In this document: piece by piece, positions 35,648 through 47,121 of the stretch | How the letters are laid out: every line of letters begins with the position of its first letter | Numbering within the stretch: position 1 is the first letter of the stretch | NCBI RefSeq assembly: GCF_009765975.1 | Contig: NZ_LMUJ01000108.1 | Span: forward strand, 128,646 to 192,645 | DNA: 64,000 nucleotides | DNA from: Acidisphaera sp. S103 | GTDB lineage: Bacteria; Pseudomonadota; Alphaproteobacteria; Acetobacterales; Acetobacteraceae | Direction of reading: 5' to 3' | The notes under the pieces: model-generated | What the model saw: the letters and a program-made list of their open reading frames with translations, nothing else | Database searches by the model: none | Told to the model about the DNA's origin: nothing | Program-made: the position numbers and the translations under genes

Positions 35648-37060
35648 TCACTGGGCCGCGAGCGCCGGCGCCGAGGGCGGCAGGCGGCGCCGCTTCAATT
35701 CCTCGGCCACCAGGAAGGCCAGTTCCAGCGACTGTTCCGCATTCAGCCTGGGATCGCAGAACGTCTCATACCGCGAACCCAGATCGGCCTCGGACAACCG
35801 GTGCGCCCCGCCGATGCACTCGGTCACGTCCTGACCCGTCATCTCCACATGCACGCCACCAGCCCAGGTGCCCTCCGCCGCATGGATGTCGAAGAAACCA
35901 CGCACCTCCTGCAGGATGGAATCGAAGTTCCGCGTCTTTACCTTGGACGAGGTGCTGATCGTGTTGCCGTGCATCGGATCGGACAGCCAGACCACCTTGT
36001 GGCCGGACCGTTGCACCGCCCGCACCAGCGGGGTCAGCTTCGACCCCACCTTGTCGGCACCCATGCGGCTGATCAGCGTGATCCGGCCGGCCTCATTTGC
36101 CGGATTGAGAATATCCAGCAGCCGCAGCAGGTCGTCGGGTTCCTGCGTCGGCCCGACCTTCATCCCCAGCGGGTTCTGCAGGCCACGCAGGAATTCGACA
36201 TGCGCGCCCTCCGCCTGGCGCGTGCGGTCGCCGATCCACAGGAAATGCGCCGAACAGCCATACCAGTCGCCGGTCGTGGAATCGACCCGAGCCAACGCCT
36301 GCTCATAGGGCAGCAGCAGCGCTTCGTGGCTGATGTAGAAATCGGTCTCCCGCAGGTCGCGCGTGGTGGTGCTGGTCATGCCGCACGCCGCCATGAACGA
36401 CAGCGTCTCATCGATCCGCGACGCCAGGTCCTGGTATCGCTCCACCAGCGGCGAGCGCTCGACGAAATCCAGGTTCCACCGATGCACCTCGTGCAAATCG
36501 GCATAGCCACCCGACGAGAACGCACGGAGCAGGTTCAACGTGCTGGCCGACTGGAAATAGCCGAATTCCATCCGCGCCGGGTCGGGAATTCGGGAAACCT
36601 CGGAAAATTCCGGCCCATTGATGATATCGCCCCGATAGCTTGGCAGCGTCACATCCCCCTGAGTCTCGGTGTCGGACGAACGCGGCTTGGCGAATTGCCC
36701 CGCCATGCGGCCGATCTTCACCACCGGCAAGGACGCGCCGAACGTCAGCACCACCGCCATCTGCAACAACACGCGGAACGTGTCGCGGATGATGTTGGCG
36801 GTGAAGTCGGAAAAACTCTCGGCGCAGTCGCCGCCTTGCAGCACGAACGCCTTGCCCTCGGCGGCCAGCGCCAGATGCGCCTTCAGCCGGCGAGCCTCGC
36901 CGGCGAAAACCAGCGGCGGATACTTGCCCAAACGGGCTTCCATGTCCCGCAGCTTCGCCACGTCAGGATAGGTCGGAACCTGGCGAATGGGGCAATCGCG
37001 CCAGGAATCCGGGTTCCACGGACGCGGGGATGCGGCTGCAGCGGGCGATGTTGTCGGCAT
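35648..37060 (-). CDS. class II 3-deoxy-7-phosphoheptulonate synthase
   Basis: About 470 residues from the ATG at 37060, fixed by TTGAGGAGA 7 bases upstream. Class II (plant-type) DAHP synthase features: [27 protein letters not shown] with the metal cysteine, [14 protein letters not shown], and the C-terminal SDPMHGNTI and [15 protein letters not shown]. The enzyme condenses phosphoenolpyruvate and erythrose 4-phosphate, the first step of aromatic amino acid synthesis. Followed by the NAPRT gene after one base. Divergent from the ABC importer operon. Confidence 0.95.
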   Translation of the reverse strand: MPTTSPAAAASPRPWNPDSWRDCPIRQVPTYPDVAKLRDMEARLGKYPPLVFAGEARRLKAHLALAAEGKAFVLQGGDCAESFSDFTANIIRDTFRVLLQMAVVLTFGASLPVVKIGRMAGQFAKPRSSDTETQGDVTLPSYRGDIINGPEFSEVSRIPDPARMEFGYFQSASTLNLLRAFSSGGYADLHEVHRWNLDFVERSPLVERYQDLASRIDETLSFMAACGMTSTTTRDLRETDFYISHEALLLPYEQALARVDSTTGDWYGCSAHFLWIGDRTRQAEGAHVEFLRGLQNPLGMKVGPTQEPDDLLRLLDILNPANEAGRITLISRMGADKVGSKLTPLVRAVQRSGHKVVWLSDPMHGNTISTSSKVKTRNFDSILQEVRGFFDIHAAEGTWAGGVHVEMTGQDVTECIGGAHRLSEADLGSRYETFCDPRLNAEQSLELAFLVAEELKRRRLPPSAPALAAQ

Positions 37061-37291
37061 AAACGGTCTCCTCAACCTGCTTTATGTCGCCAAACCGTCC
37101 AAATGGCTACTGCCGCCGGAGGCCACCAGCCCCTGCCCGGGCCACGGGCACCACCAAATGTCGTAATCATCATGATGCATGATGCCTAATTCCTCACGGT
37201 CGCTTGAGCATGCGATGGGTACCCGGTATGACACCCCCCGAAACACAAGCAGCCCCCAACGGGCGGCCGGCCCGGAGGCAGCGGAAACCAA
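37061..37291. promoter_or_regulatory. divergent promoter region between DAHP synthase and the ABC importer operon
   Basis: 231 bases between divergent genes. It contains the ribosome site for the DAHP synthase (around 37068-37074) and an AT-richer stretch with overlapping palindromes (ATCATGATGCATGATG, about 37170-37185) that could be an operator. No −35/−10 pair is clear. Confidence 0.35.
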
Positions 37292-38247
37292 GTGGACCTC
37301 GAGATTCTGATCGAGAACGTGCTGAACGCGCTCGCCGCGGGCATCACCATCGGCTGTATCTACGGACTGATGTGCATCGGCCTCGGGCTGATTTTCGGTA
37401 TTATGCGCATCGTCAATTTTGCTCAAGGTGAATTGCTGATGCTGGGGATGTTCTCCAGCCTCTACCTCGTCACCGGCGCCGGCGCGCTGGCGTTCCTCGG
37501 CCCCTATATCGGCCCGTTCGTGGGGGCCCTGCTCGCCGGCCCGATCGTATTCGCCTTCGGTGCGCTGCTGCACAAATTTCTCATCGCCCGCGTATCCGGC
37601 CTGCGCACCGCCGGCTCCATTGACGACGGCCATTTCGGCCAATTGGTCGTCACCCTGGGGATCTCGCTGATCCTGCAAAACGGCGGCCTGATCCTGTTTG
37701 GATCCAGCCCGGCCACAGTGCGCACCCCGCTCGCCTCCAGCGCGATCGAGATCGGTCCCATCTATGGCGACGCCACCGTCTTCCTGAACAAGGCGAGGCT
37801 GATCGCGTGTGCGGTCGCCATCATCATCGCCGTGTCGCTGTATCTGGTGCTGGAATACACGCGGATGGGCAAAGCGCTGCGCGCCGCGGCCGATAATCCC
37901 ACCGCCGCCACCTACATGGGCATCGACACCGACAAGACCTATCGCCTTGCCTTCGCACTCGGCTGCGGCATCACCGCCATCGCCGGCGGCCTGATGGCGA
38001 CCTACCTGTCGTTCGGGCCGTTCATCGGTCTCGATTACGTCATCATCATGTATTCCGGCGTGGTGCTGGGCGGCATGGGCAGTATCCTCGGCGCCTTCTG
38101 GGGCGGCCTGACCGTCGGTTTCGTCCAGCAGTGTTCGGCCCTGGTGCTGCCACCGCAGCTGCAGAACGCCGCGATCTTCGTCGTCTTCCTGCTGATCATC
38201 CTGCTGCGCCCGCAAGGCCTGTTCGGCCGTTCGGCGGAGCGCGCGTA

Positions 38248-38248
<1 letters not shown>
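37292..38248 (+). CDS. livH: branched-chain amino acid-type ABC transporter permease (LivH)
   Basis: 318 residues from a GTG at 37292. About eight membrane helices; ITIGCIYGLMCIGLGLIFGI and IVNFAQGELLMLG are LivH signatures, and EYTRMGKALRAAADNPTAA is the cytoplasmic loop that contacts the ATPase. YVIIMYSGVVLGGMGSILGA closes the domain. It forms the membrane channel with the LivM domain of the next gene; its TAA overlaps that gene's ATG (TAATG). First gene of a seven-gene plus-strand run ending in D-tartrate dehydratase. Confidence 0.94.
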
Positions 38249-40006
<1,758 letters not shown>

Positions 40007-40014
<8 letters not shown>

Positions 40015-40717
40015 GGTCACTAATCTGTCAGTCTCCTACGGCGGCCTGCGCGCGCTGACCGACGTCACGCTGTCGGTCAAGGAAGGCCAGTTCGTCACCG
40101 TCGTTGGCCCGAACGGCGCCGGCAAATCGACGCTGTTCAAGACGATCTCGGGCATCGTTCCGCCCGCGGCCGGCCAGATCACCTTCATGGGCACCAGCCT
40201 CTTCGGGCTGCCCCCCGCGAAGCGCGCGCATCTCGGGATCGCCCATGTTCCGGAGGGCCGTCAGGTGTTCAAAACCCTGACCGTGCTGGAAAACCTCGAA
40301 ATGGGTGCCTATCCGAAGGCCGGACGCGAGGCCTGGCATCACACGCTGGACCGCATCCACACGCTGTTTCCCATCTTGTCCGAACGCGCCGGGCAGCTTG
40401 CCGGCACGCTGTCGGGCGGGGAGCAGCAGATGGTCGCCATCGGCCGCGGCCTGGCCTGCGCGCCACGGCTGCTGATGCTGGACGAACCGTCGATGGGCCT
40501 CGCCCCCGCCGTCGCCGACACGATCTTCGAACGCGTATCGCAGATCCACCGGGAAGACGGCGTCACCATCCTGCTGGTCGAACAGCGCGTCGCGGAGGCA
40601 CTGGAACTGTCCGACCACGGCTACGTGCTGGAGACCGGCCACATGGTGCTGGACGGACCGTATGAGACGCTGCTGCAGGACGACCGTGTCCGCAAATCCT
40701 ATCTGGGCCTGAGCTGA
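40007..40717 (+). CDS. livF: branched-chain amino acid-type ABC transporter ATPase (LivF)
   Basis: 236 residues from the ATG at 40007. Walker A GPNGAGKSTLF, Q-loop region HVPEGRQVFKTLTVLENLEMGA (typical of LivF), ABC signature TLSGGEQQMVAIGRGLA, Walker B LLMLDEPSMGL and H-loop-position LLVEQRV are intact. It pairs with the LivG half of the fused protein to energise import. It overlaps the preceding gene by 8 bases and is followed by the binding protein gene after 38 bases. Confidence 0.95.
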
Positions 40718-40755
40718 CCGTCCTATGAGACACCACAAGAAACTGGAGAAACGCC

Positions 40756-41991
40756 ATGACTGACCTATCCCGTCGTTCGACCGTGGGCCTCGGCCTGGCT
40801 ACCGCCGCCGCGCTGGCTTCAAGCCGAGCCCGTGCCCAAACGCCCGCCGAGGTGAAGATCGCGATGCTGGTGCCGCTGTCCGGCCCCTGGGCGCGCCAGG
40901 GCATCCTGGAGCAGATGGGCGCCCGCCTGGCCATCGACGACGTCAACGCCGCCGGCGGCATCAAGTCGATGGGCGGCGCCAAGCTGAAGCTGGTCGAGTA
41001 CGATACGCAGGACAGCGCGGAAAAGGCCAAGGACGCCGCCCAGCGCATGATCGCGCAGGAACCCGACCTCGTCGGCGGCTTCGGCTGCTGGCTGTCGACC
41101 TTCACCCTGGCGGCCACCGAGGTCACGGAACGCGCCGGGCTGCCCTGGCTGACACTGTCCTATTCCGACGCGATCACCGGGCGCGGTTTCAAGCACGTGT
41201 TCCAATCGTCCCCCACCGCCGACGCCCAGGCGGAGGAAACGCTGCCGATGGTGATGGAACTGGCGCAGAAGGCGACCGGCAAGAAGCCGACCAAAGTCGC
41301 CTTCGTCGGCGACAATACCGCCGCGTCGGTTAGCTTCATGAAGCCGGTCCGCGACCACGTGGTGAAAGACCTCGGCCTGACCACCGTCGCCGATGAGGTC
41401 TACACACCGCCGCTGGCCGACGCCACCACGATGGTTCAACACGTCCGCTCCGGCCGTCCGGACTTCCTGTTGTTCGGGTCCACCAACGTGCCGGACGACA
41501 AGCTGCTGGTCGACAAATTCGCGGAGTTCAACCTGAAAAGCGACCGGCTGCCGAAAATCGGCAACGGCGGCCACTGGGCCGTGCCGGAGCTGTTGAAAAA
41601 CGCCGGCGCGGAAAACCTGGAGGGCATCCTGGTGGGCCTGGCCAACTGGCCGGGCAAGCGCCAGGCCGACCTGGAACAGCGCTTCATGAAACGGACGGGC
41701 GAGCCCTGGTTCGGCCACGACTCCATCTTCGCCTACATTCACGTCATGATCCTCAAGGAAGCGCTGGAGAAATGCGGCGTTGCCGATCGGGCCAAGGTCA
41801 GCGACGCGATCCATGCGCTCGACATGACCGACGGCCCCGCCCTGTTCTTCCCCGACGGCCGCCTGAAATACGATGAAAAAGGCCGCCGGGTCGGCGCCAA
41901 GCTGTGCGTCGTGCAATGGCGCGGCGGCAAGCCCGTGCCGGTCTTTCCGGCTGCGATCGCCACCCAGGACGTGCTGTGGCCGAAAGCCTGA
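40756..41991 (+). CDS. ABC transporter substrate-binding protein, branched-chain amino acid (HAAT) type, Tat signal
   Basis: 411 residues. The leader has a twin-arginine motif (SRRSTVGLGLA) and ends near ARAQ. The mature protein has the type 1 periplasmic-binding fold: VKIAMLVPLSGPWARQG, AIDDVNAAGGI, YDTQDSAEKAKDAAQRMI and LPWLTLSYSDAITGRGF, a family that binds amino acids, amides or aromatic acids. Ligand identity cannot be read from sequence; the D-tartrate dehydratase in the same run hints at hydroxy acids. GGAG lies upstream of the ATG. Confidence 0.93.
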   Translation: MTDLSRRSTVGLGLATAAALASSRARAQTPAEVKIAMLVPLSGPWARQGILEQMGARLAIDDVNAAGGIKSMGGAKLKLVEYDTQDSAEKAKDAAQRMIAQEPDLVGGFGCWLSTFTLAATEVTERAGLPWLTLSYSDAITGRGFKHVFQSSPTADAQAEETLPMVMELAQKATGKKPTKVAFVGDNTAASVSFMKPVRDHVVKDLGLTTVADEVYTPPLADATTMVQHVRSGRPDFLLFGSTNVPDDKLLVDKFAEFNLKSDRLPKIGNGGHWAVPELLKNAGAENLEGILVGLANWPGKRQADLEQRFMKRTGEPWFGHDSIFAYIHVMILKEALEKCGVADRAKVSDAIHALDMTDGPALFFPDGRLKYDEKGRRVGAKLCVVQWRGGKPVPVFPAAIATQDVLWPKA

Positions 41992-42695
41992 CAGCCCACC
42001 CCACACCACGCGACCAGACCCCGATCAGGCTCGTCATCTTCGACTGCGATGGCGTCCTGATCGACAGCGAGGCACTGTGCGACCGCGTTGTCTCGGAGGA
42101 ACTGCGCCGCGTGGGGTGGGATCTGTCGCCGGCCGACTGCCATCGGCTGTTCCTCGGCCTGACCTTCCCCGATACCCAACTCGCCGCCGAAGCGCATCTA
42201 GGCACCTCGTTCGGTTCTGACTGGGTTCAACGCGTCGTCCGGCGCGTCACCGAAGTAATGGGCGCCGAGGCCGAACCCATCCCCGGCGCCCGTGACGCCT
42301 TGCTGGCGACGGCCGCGCTGGGGCTGCCGTTTCGCATCGCTTCCAATTCCTCACACGCGGAAATGGCCGCCAAATTTAGACGAGCCGGGCTGTCCGACCT
42401 GATGAACGGCCGCATCCACAGCGCCTACGATATGATCGCCCTGGGGAAACAGGGCAAACCGGCCCCCGACCTGTTCCTGGCCGCGGCCACCGCCGAAGGC
42501 ATCCCCCCAGCCGCCTGCGTCGTCATCGAGGACTCCGTTCCCGGCGTCCAGGCCGCCATCGCCGCCGGGATGACCTGCCTCGGCTTCAGTCCCGAAACCG
42601 ACGGGTCCCACCTGCGTGCGGTGGGTGCCCTTCCCTTCGCCGCCATGTCCGCGCTACCAGACCTGCTGCGCCGCATGCTGTCCGGGACGAGATGA
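41976..42695 (+). CDS. HAD family hydrolase (beta-phosphoglucomutase/phosphoglycolate phosphatase-like)
   Basis: 239 residues from a GTG at 41976 that overlaps the end of the binding-protein gene by 16 bases. Motif I VIFDCDGVLIDSEA (nucleophile Asp and general acid Asp), motif II SNSSH, motif III Lys in KQGKPAPDLF and motif IV VVIEDSVPGVQAA identify subfamily IA. The helical cap (about 25-95) is of the small C1 type. It should dephosphorylate a small sugar phosphate or similar metabolite. The downstream hemJ gene overlaps it by ATGA. Confidence 0.9.
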   Translation: MAESLTAHPTPRDQTPIRLVIFDCDGVLIDSEALCDRVVSEELRRVGWDLSPADCHRLFLGLTFPDTQLAAEAHLGTSFGSDWVQRVVRRVTEVMGAEAEPIPGARDALLATAALGLPFRIASNSSHAEMAAKFRRAGLSDLMNGRIHSAYDMIALGKQGKPAPDLFLAAATAEGIPPAACVVIEDSVPGVQAAIAAGMTCLGFSPETDGSHLRAVGALPFAAMSALPDLLRRMLSGTR

Positions 42696-43144
42696 CCGTC
42701 GAGGCTTTCGCCTATTTGTATCCATGGACCAAGGCTTTCCACGTGATCTCGATGATCGCGTGGATGGCCGCGACCTTCTACATGCCCCGGCTGTTCGTTT
42801 ATCACTGCGACGTGAAGCCCGGCAGCGTCGAAAGCGAGCGCTTCAAGGTCATGGAATACCGGCTGTTCCGGCAGATCATGAACCCGGCCATGATCGCCAC
42901 CTGGACATTCGGCATCATCCTGGTGCTGACGCCGGGCATCATCGACTGGTCCGCCGGTTGGTGGCACGTGAAACTGCTGTGCGTTATCCTGATGTCGGGC
43001 TTCCACGGCGCCATGTCGCGCTGGCGCAGGGATTTCCTGAATGACGCCAATCGGCGCAGCCAGAAATTCTACCGGATCGCCAACGAAATCCCGACGCTGC
43101 TGGTGATCGTCATCGTCATCATGGTCATCGTCCGCCCCTTCTAA
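42692..43144 (+). CDS. hemJ: protoporphyrinogen IX oxidase HemJ
   Basis: 150 residues with four membrane helices. WTKAFHVISMIAWMAATFYM, RLFVYHCDVKPGS, MNPAMIATWTFG, SGFHGAMSRWRRDF and YRIANEIPTLLVI are the conserved HemJ (UPF0093) blocks, including the helix I His. HemJ oxidises protoporphyrinogen IX to protoporphyrin IX in the haem pathway at the inner membrane. It is unusually embedded in the ABC importer run, starting inside the HAD gene (ATGA at 42692), 12 bases before tarD. Confidence 0.94.
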   Translation: MTVEAFAYLYPWTKAFHVISMIAWMAATFYMPRLFVYHCDVKPGSVESERFKVMEYRLFRQIMNPAMIATWTFGIILVLTPGIIDWSAGWWHVKLLCVILMSGFHGAMSRWRRDFLNDANRRSQKFYRIANEIPTLLVIVIVIMVIVRPF

Positions 43145-43156
43145 GGAATCCCCGCC

Positions 43157-44326
43157 ATGCCCCTGCGCATCGTCGATGTCCGCGAGGTCACCAAGCCGAT
43201 CAGCTCCCCGATCCGCAACGCCTATATCGACTTCTCCAAGATGACCTCCAGCCTCGTCGCCGTGGTCACCAACGTGAAGCGCTACGGCAAGACGGTGGTC
43301 GGCTACGGCTTCAACTCCAACGGCCGCTACGGCCAGGGCGGGCTGATCCGCGAGCGCTTCGCCCCCCGCATCCTGGAAGCCGAACCGGCGACCCTGCTGG
43401 ATGAAACCGGCGACAACCTGGACCCCGACAAAGTCTGGGCCACCATGATGCGCAATGAAAAACCGGGCGGCCACGGTGACCGGTCCGTCGCCGTCGGCAC
43501 CATCGACATGGCGGTGTGGGACGCCGTCGCCAAGATCGCCGGCAAGCCGCTGTTCCGCTTGCTCGCCGAACGCCACGGCGTCACCGCCGATCAGAACATC
43601 TTCGTCTACGCCGCCGGCGGCTATTACTATCCCGGCAAGGACGATTCCGCCCTGTGCGCCGAGATGCGCACCTATCTGGAACGCGGCTATACGGTGGTCA
43701 AAATGAAGATCGGCGGCGAATCGATCGCCGAAGACCGCCGCCGTATCGAGGCCGTCCTGAAGGAAATCGCCCCGCACGCTCGGTTGGCCGTGGACGCCAA
43801 CGGACGTTTCGACCTGCAAACGGCGATCGACTACGCCCGGATGCTGCGCGATTACGACCTGTTCTGGTACGAGGAAGCTGGCGACCCGCTGGACTACCAG
43901 CTACAAGCGGCCCTGGCGGAATTCTATCCCGCACCGATGGCGACAGGCGAAAACCTGTTCAGCCACCAGGACGCTCGCAACCTAATCCGCCACGGCGGCA
44001 TGCGGCCGGATCGAGACTGGCTGCAATTCGACTGCGCTCTGTCCTACGGGCTGTGCGAGTATCAGCGCACGCTGGCGATGCTGAAAGACCATGGCTGGTC
44101 CTGGAAGCGCTGCATCCCGCACGGCGGCCACCAGATGTCGCTCAACATCGCTGCCGGCCTAGGGCTGGGCGGCAACGAAAGCTACCCCGACGTCTTCCAG
44201 CCCTACGGTGGGTTCCCCGACGGCACGCAGGTGCGCGACAGCATCGTGACCCTGCCCGATCTGCCGGGCATCGGCTTCGAGGCGAAGTCCGATCTGTATT
44301 CCATCATGCGGGAACTGGCGGTTTAA
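43157..44326 (+). CDS. tarD: D(-)-tartrate dehydratase, enolase superfamily
   Basis: 389 residues. All active-site elements of the Bradyrhizobium TarD type are present by my count: Lys102 in NEKPGGHG, the KMK motif with Lys184 (VVKMKIGG), metal ligands Asp213 (AVDANGRFD), Glu239 (WYEEAGDPLDY) and Glu265 (ATGENLFSHQ), and His322 in CIPHGGHQMSLN. The enzyme dehydrates D-tartrate to oxaloacetate. Close similarity runs the whole length, as far as I can recall the reference. Preceded by AAGGAATCC; last gene of the ABC importer run, suggesting the importer serves a hydroxy acid. Confidence 0.93.
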   Translation: MPLRIVDVREVTKPISSPIRNAYIDFSKMTSSLVAVVTNVKRYGKTVVGYGFNSNGRYGQGGLIRERFAPRILEAEPATLLDETGDNLDPDKVWATMMRNEKPGGHGDRSVAVGTIDMAVWDAVAKIAGKPLFRLLAERHGVTADQNIFVYAAGGYYYPGKDDSALCAEMRTYLERGYTVVKMKIGGESIAEDRRRIEAVLKEIAPHARLAVDANGRFDLQTAIDYARMLRDYDLFWYEEAGDPLDYQLQAALAEFYPAPMATGENLFSHQDARNLIRHGGMRPDRDWLQFDCALSYGLCEYQRTLAMLKDHGWSWKRCIPHGGHQMSLNIAAGLGLGGNESYPDVFQPYGGFPDGTQVRDSIVTLPDLPGIGFEAKSDLYSIMRELAV

Positions 44327-44368
44327 TCAGTCCGCCGAAGGACTGACGCACCGGCCCCTCCTCCTTCC

Positions 44369-44452
44369 CGTCATGGTGAGCGCAGGCTCACCATCCACGC
44401 CTTTGCTTGGGCTGGCAAAAGGCGTGGATACTGGCATTCGCCAGTATGACGG
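44369..44452. repeat. REPIN-like inverted doublet of the CGTCAT hairpin family
   Basis: Two hairpins in opposite orientation lie between convergent genes. The first has a 9-bp stem (ATGGTGAGC 44373-44381, GCTCACCAT 44386-44394). The second has an 8-bp stem (ATACTGGC 44428-44435, GCCAGTAT 44440-44447). Between them ATCCACGCCTTT (44393-44404) pairs perfectly with AAAGGCGTGGAT (44418-44429), so the doublet can also fold into one long cruciform. Confidence 0.82.
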
Positions 44453-44468
44453 GGGGGCTGGCACCTAC

Positions 44469-44903
44469 TCAGGCGTGCAACCGAGCGATATCGAGCAGCA
44501 CGTTGGCTTCCAGCGCCTTCTCGTCCAGTCGGTGCTTCACCAGATCGCCGATGCTGACGATGCCGACCAGGTGACCGTTGTCCACGACCGGCAGATGCCG
44601 GATACGCGCCATCGTCATCGCCGCCAGGGCGGTGTCGATACTGTCGTTCAGCCGGCAGGTGACCACCGGCGCACTCATCAACTTCTCCACCGGAAGACCC
44701 AGCGCGGCAGCACCGTGTTCGGCCACGGCGTTAACGAAATCCCGCTCCGAGAACACCCCGGCGTGACGCATCCACTGGTCCTCGACCACCACCGCGCCGA
44801 TACGTTGATCGGACAGCATCCGAACGGCGGTCTCGACGCTATCGGTCGTGCGCACCCTCACCACCTGATGGCCCTTACCATGCAGGACTTCGGAAATGGA
44901 CAT
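44469..44903 (-). CDS. CBS domain pair protein
   Basis: 144 residues from the ATG at 44903, set by AAAGGGAAA upstream. Two CBS motifs make up the protein: residues about 5-60 (VVRVRTTDSVETAVRML, IGAVVVED) and about 75-135 (PVVTCRLNDSIDTALAAM, HLPVVDNGHLVGIVSIGDLV). Such pairs bind AMP, ATP or SAM and act as energy sensors, usually as dimers. No partner domain is attached. Separated by 111 bases from alaX; function in this cell unknown. Confidence 0.92.
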   Translation of the reverse strand: MSISEVLHGKGHQVVRVRTTDSVETAVRMLSDQRIGAVVVEDQWMRHAGVFSERDFVNAVAEHGAAALGLPVEKLMSAPVVTCRLNDSIDTALAAMTMARIRHLPVVDNGHLVGIVSIGDLVKHRLDEKALEANVLLDIARLHA

Positions 44904-45014
44904 CGTCAGTTTCCCTTTCAGAGACGAACCGAGAACCATAGATAGGCATGGCGTCGGTCTATCCCAAGCGGGTGAACGATTGTTCAGATTTCCGCGACGA
45001 CGGTCGCCGGGCAT

Positions 45015-45728
45015 CTACCCCGGAACGATGGTGATCCGCCGGTTCTGCTTACCCTTGTTCTCGATCTTCGCCACCCGGATCGGCCCGATTTCCCCGGTTC
45101 GTGCGACATGCGTCCCGCCGCAAGGCTGCAGATCGACCAGAGTCTCGCCCTCGCCGATGCGCATCAGCCGCAACCGCCCGGTGCCACGCGGCGGCTGCAC
45201 CGACATGGTGCGCACCAGGCCCGGATCGGTATCCAGCACGGACTCGTCCACCCATTCGATCCGCACTGGGTGATCGGCAGCGATCAGAGCGTTCAACCCG
45301 GCCTCGATCTCCTCCTTCGGCGGCGGATTGGGCAGGTCGAAATCCAGCCGAGACTTGTCCGCGCCGACCGCCCCGCCGGTCACCGCGGCGCCCTTGATCA
45401 GGCTGCACAGCAAATGCATCGCGGTGTGCATACGCATATGAGCATGGCGGCGCTGCCAATCGATCGCCGCCTCCACCGTTGCACCCACCGGCGGCAGCGG
45501 CGCATCGGCGGCAACCAGGTGCCGGATCGCCTCGCCCTCGCCCTTCACCGCCTCAGTGATCGCGGTCTCCCCGCCATCCCAGCGCAGCATGCCGCTGTCG
45601 CCAGGCTGCCCACCGCCGCGCGCGTAAAACACGGTGCGATCCAGCACGACGCCATCCGGCCCGTTGGCAATCACCGTCGCCGACACGCTGGCCAGGGTCG
45701 GATCATCGAGGAAAAGCCGCTGGGTCAT
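45015..45728 (-). CDS. alaX: alanyl-tRNA editing protein AlaX
   Basis: 237 residues from the ATG at 45728. FYARGGGQPGDSG near the N-terminus, the zinc motif HTAMHLL (HxxxH) and CGGTHVARTGEIG near the C-terminus are the AlaRS editing-domain signatures. AlaX deacylates Ser- or Gly-tRNA(Ala) in trans. Its start overlaps the stop of the Nudix gene (ATGA at 45725-45728). It has no AlaRS synthetase core, as expected for a free-standing editor. Confidence 0.93.
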   Translation of the reverse strand: MTQRLFLDDPTLASVSATVIANGPDGVVLDRTVFYARGGGQPGDSGMLRWDGGETAITEAVKGEGEAIRHLVAADAPLPPVGATVEAAIDWQRRHAHMRMHTAMHLLCSLIKGAAVTGGAVGADKSRLDFDLPNPPPKEEIEAGLNALIAADHPVRIEWVDESVLDTDPGLVRTMSVQPPRGTGRLRLMRIGEGETLVDLQPCGGTHVARTGEIGPIRVAKIENKGKQNRRITIVPG

Positions 45729-46372
45729 ATCGTCATCCACTTCTGTCGAAGCCCGTCACGTTTCGAAGCCAACCAGAACAGGCCGATCGCGGTAATCGAG
45801 TTGGTAAAGTACCCGGCGAAAGCAGCCGCGATCGCCTCCTCGGCATCCCAGACCCGCACGCGGATATCCTCATTCTCAGACACCTCGCCGCCCAGGCCCA
45901 CGATCCCCTCACCATCACTCGGCGGCGCCACCACGCGCCCAACATACAAATGGCAGAACTCGTCCGCGCCGCCCGCGGTCAGCATGAACCCGCCGATCCG
46001 TTCGACACGATCGGCGTCCATCGCCATTTCCTCGCGCATCTCGCGCCGGATGGTGTCGGCTGGATCCTCATTGTCCTCACACAGGCCAGCCGGCAACTCG
46101 ACCAGCACCGGATCGACGCCAGCCGCCAATGCCGGGAACCGGAACTGCTCGATCAGCACCACCGCATCGGCGACGGGATCATACGGCAGCAGCGCGGACG
46201 CCTGTCCCCGCCGCCAAAGTTCCCACGTACGCAGGCCGGACATTGCGCCATCGAACCGCCGATGCCGGAATTCGACGACGTCCAGTGGAAATCGGCCGGA
46301 CCACACCCGTCGTTCGGATTCGATAACGACATCCGGATGCGGCGGGATCGGCGGGGTCGAGCGATGAGACAT
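45725..46372 (-). CDS. Nudix hydrolase, ADP-ribose pyrophosphatase-like
   Basis: 215 residues from the ATG at 46372 (MSHRSTPPIPP); an upstream in-frame ATG at 46408 is possible. The Nudix box reads GLCEDNEDPADTIRREMREE, with the REx2EE core and the expected spacing, although the usual final Gly is Ala/Met. The preceding VVLIEQFRFPAL and VELPAG are typical of ADP-ribose/nucleoside-diphosphate-sugar pyrophosphatases (NudF-like). It is translationally coupled to alaX downstream. Confidence 0.9.
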   Translation of the reverse strand: MSHRSTPPIPPHPDVVIESERRVWSGRFPLDVVEFRHRRFDGAMSGLRTWELWRRGQASALLPYDPVADAVVLIEQFRFPALAAGVDPVLVELPAGLCEDNEDPADTIRREMREEMAMDADRVERIGGFMLTAGGADEFCHLYVGRVVAPPSDGEGIVGLGGEVSENEDIRVRVWDAEEAIAAAFAGYFTNSITAIGLFWLASKRDGLRQKWMTI

Positions 46373-46455
46373 GACCGTCTGTAAAGGTCGCGCCCCGCCC
46401 CCTGTCAACCGCTACCCCTGACACGACGCCCGGTGAGAACCACTTCGGGCCGTCG

Positions 46456-47121
46456 TTACGCCAAACCGGCGTTGGCGTCCCCGATCGCCTCGTTCAACGC
46501 CTTCACCCCAGCCCCCGGCCCGTCCGGATGGTTCCAGACACACCCCACAACAGCCAGGAAATCCGTCCCCGCCCGCACCAGCGGCGCACAATTCTCCGGC
46601 GTGATCCCACCGATCGCGCAACTCGGCAGCTCCATCATTTCCGACCACCACCGAAGGATCTCGGGATCCAGCATCCCCGTCACCACCTTGGTCGTCGACG
46701 GATAAAACGCCCCGAATGCTACATAATCCGCCCCGTCCTCGCCAGCCTGCATCGCCAGGTCGCGGCTGCCCTTGCAGGTCACCCCCAGCGTCAGGTCTGG
46801 CCCCATCAGCTTCCTGGCCTCACGGGCCGGCATGTCATCCTGGCCGACATGGGCACCGTCGCAACCCGTCCCCCGTACCAGATCGGCTCGGTCGTTCAGC
46901 AGGAACGCCACCCCGCGAGACTGGCAGACCGGCCGCAGCGCATCGATCGCCCGCCGCCAGGCATCGTCGCCAACATCTTTCAGCCGAAGCTGCACCGCCG
47001 CCACATTGCCCGCGTCCAGCGCCGCCGCCAACAGACCGGCAAACGGCACAGGATCCAGCGCCGGCGGCGTGATCAGGTAGACGCGGCAACCCTGGGGCTC
47101 GTTGCTGCTCGCCGAAGACAT
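46456..47121 (-). CDS. thiE: thiamine phosphate synthase
   Basis: 221 residues from ATG 47121; ATG 47130 adds three. A TIM barrel with [44 protein letters not shown] and [10 protein letters not shown], the ThiE pattern for joining HMP-pyrophosphate and THZ-phosphate. CYS-rich deviations are minor. No thiamine (TPP) riboswitch consensus is visible upstream. It sits between the Nudix gene and a gene of unknown function on the same strand. Confidence 0.92.
   Translation of the reverse strand: MSSASSNEPQGCRVYLITPPALDPVPFAGLLAAALDAGNVAAVQLRLKDVGDDAWRRAIDALRPVCQSRGVAFLLNDRADLVRGTGCDGAHVGQDDMPAREARKLMGPDLTLGVTCKGSRDLAMQAGEDGADYVAFGAFYPSTTKVVTGMLDPEILRWWSEMMELPSCAIGGITPENCAPLVRAGTDFLAVVGCVWNHPDGPGAGVKALNEAIGDANAGLA

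Noticed and set aside
35639-37189. 516-codon plus-strand open frame over the DAHP synthase gene
   Set aside because: No motifs and heavy in Arg/Gln/His; the minus strand carries a complete class II DAHP synthase.
42425-43819. 464-codon minus-strand frame opposite hemJ and tarD
   Set aside because: Spans three well-supported plus-strand genes and has shadow composition.
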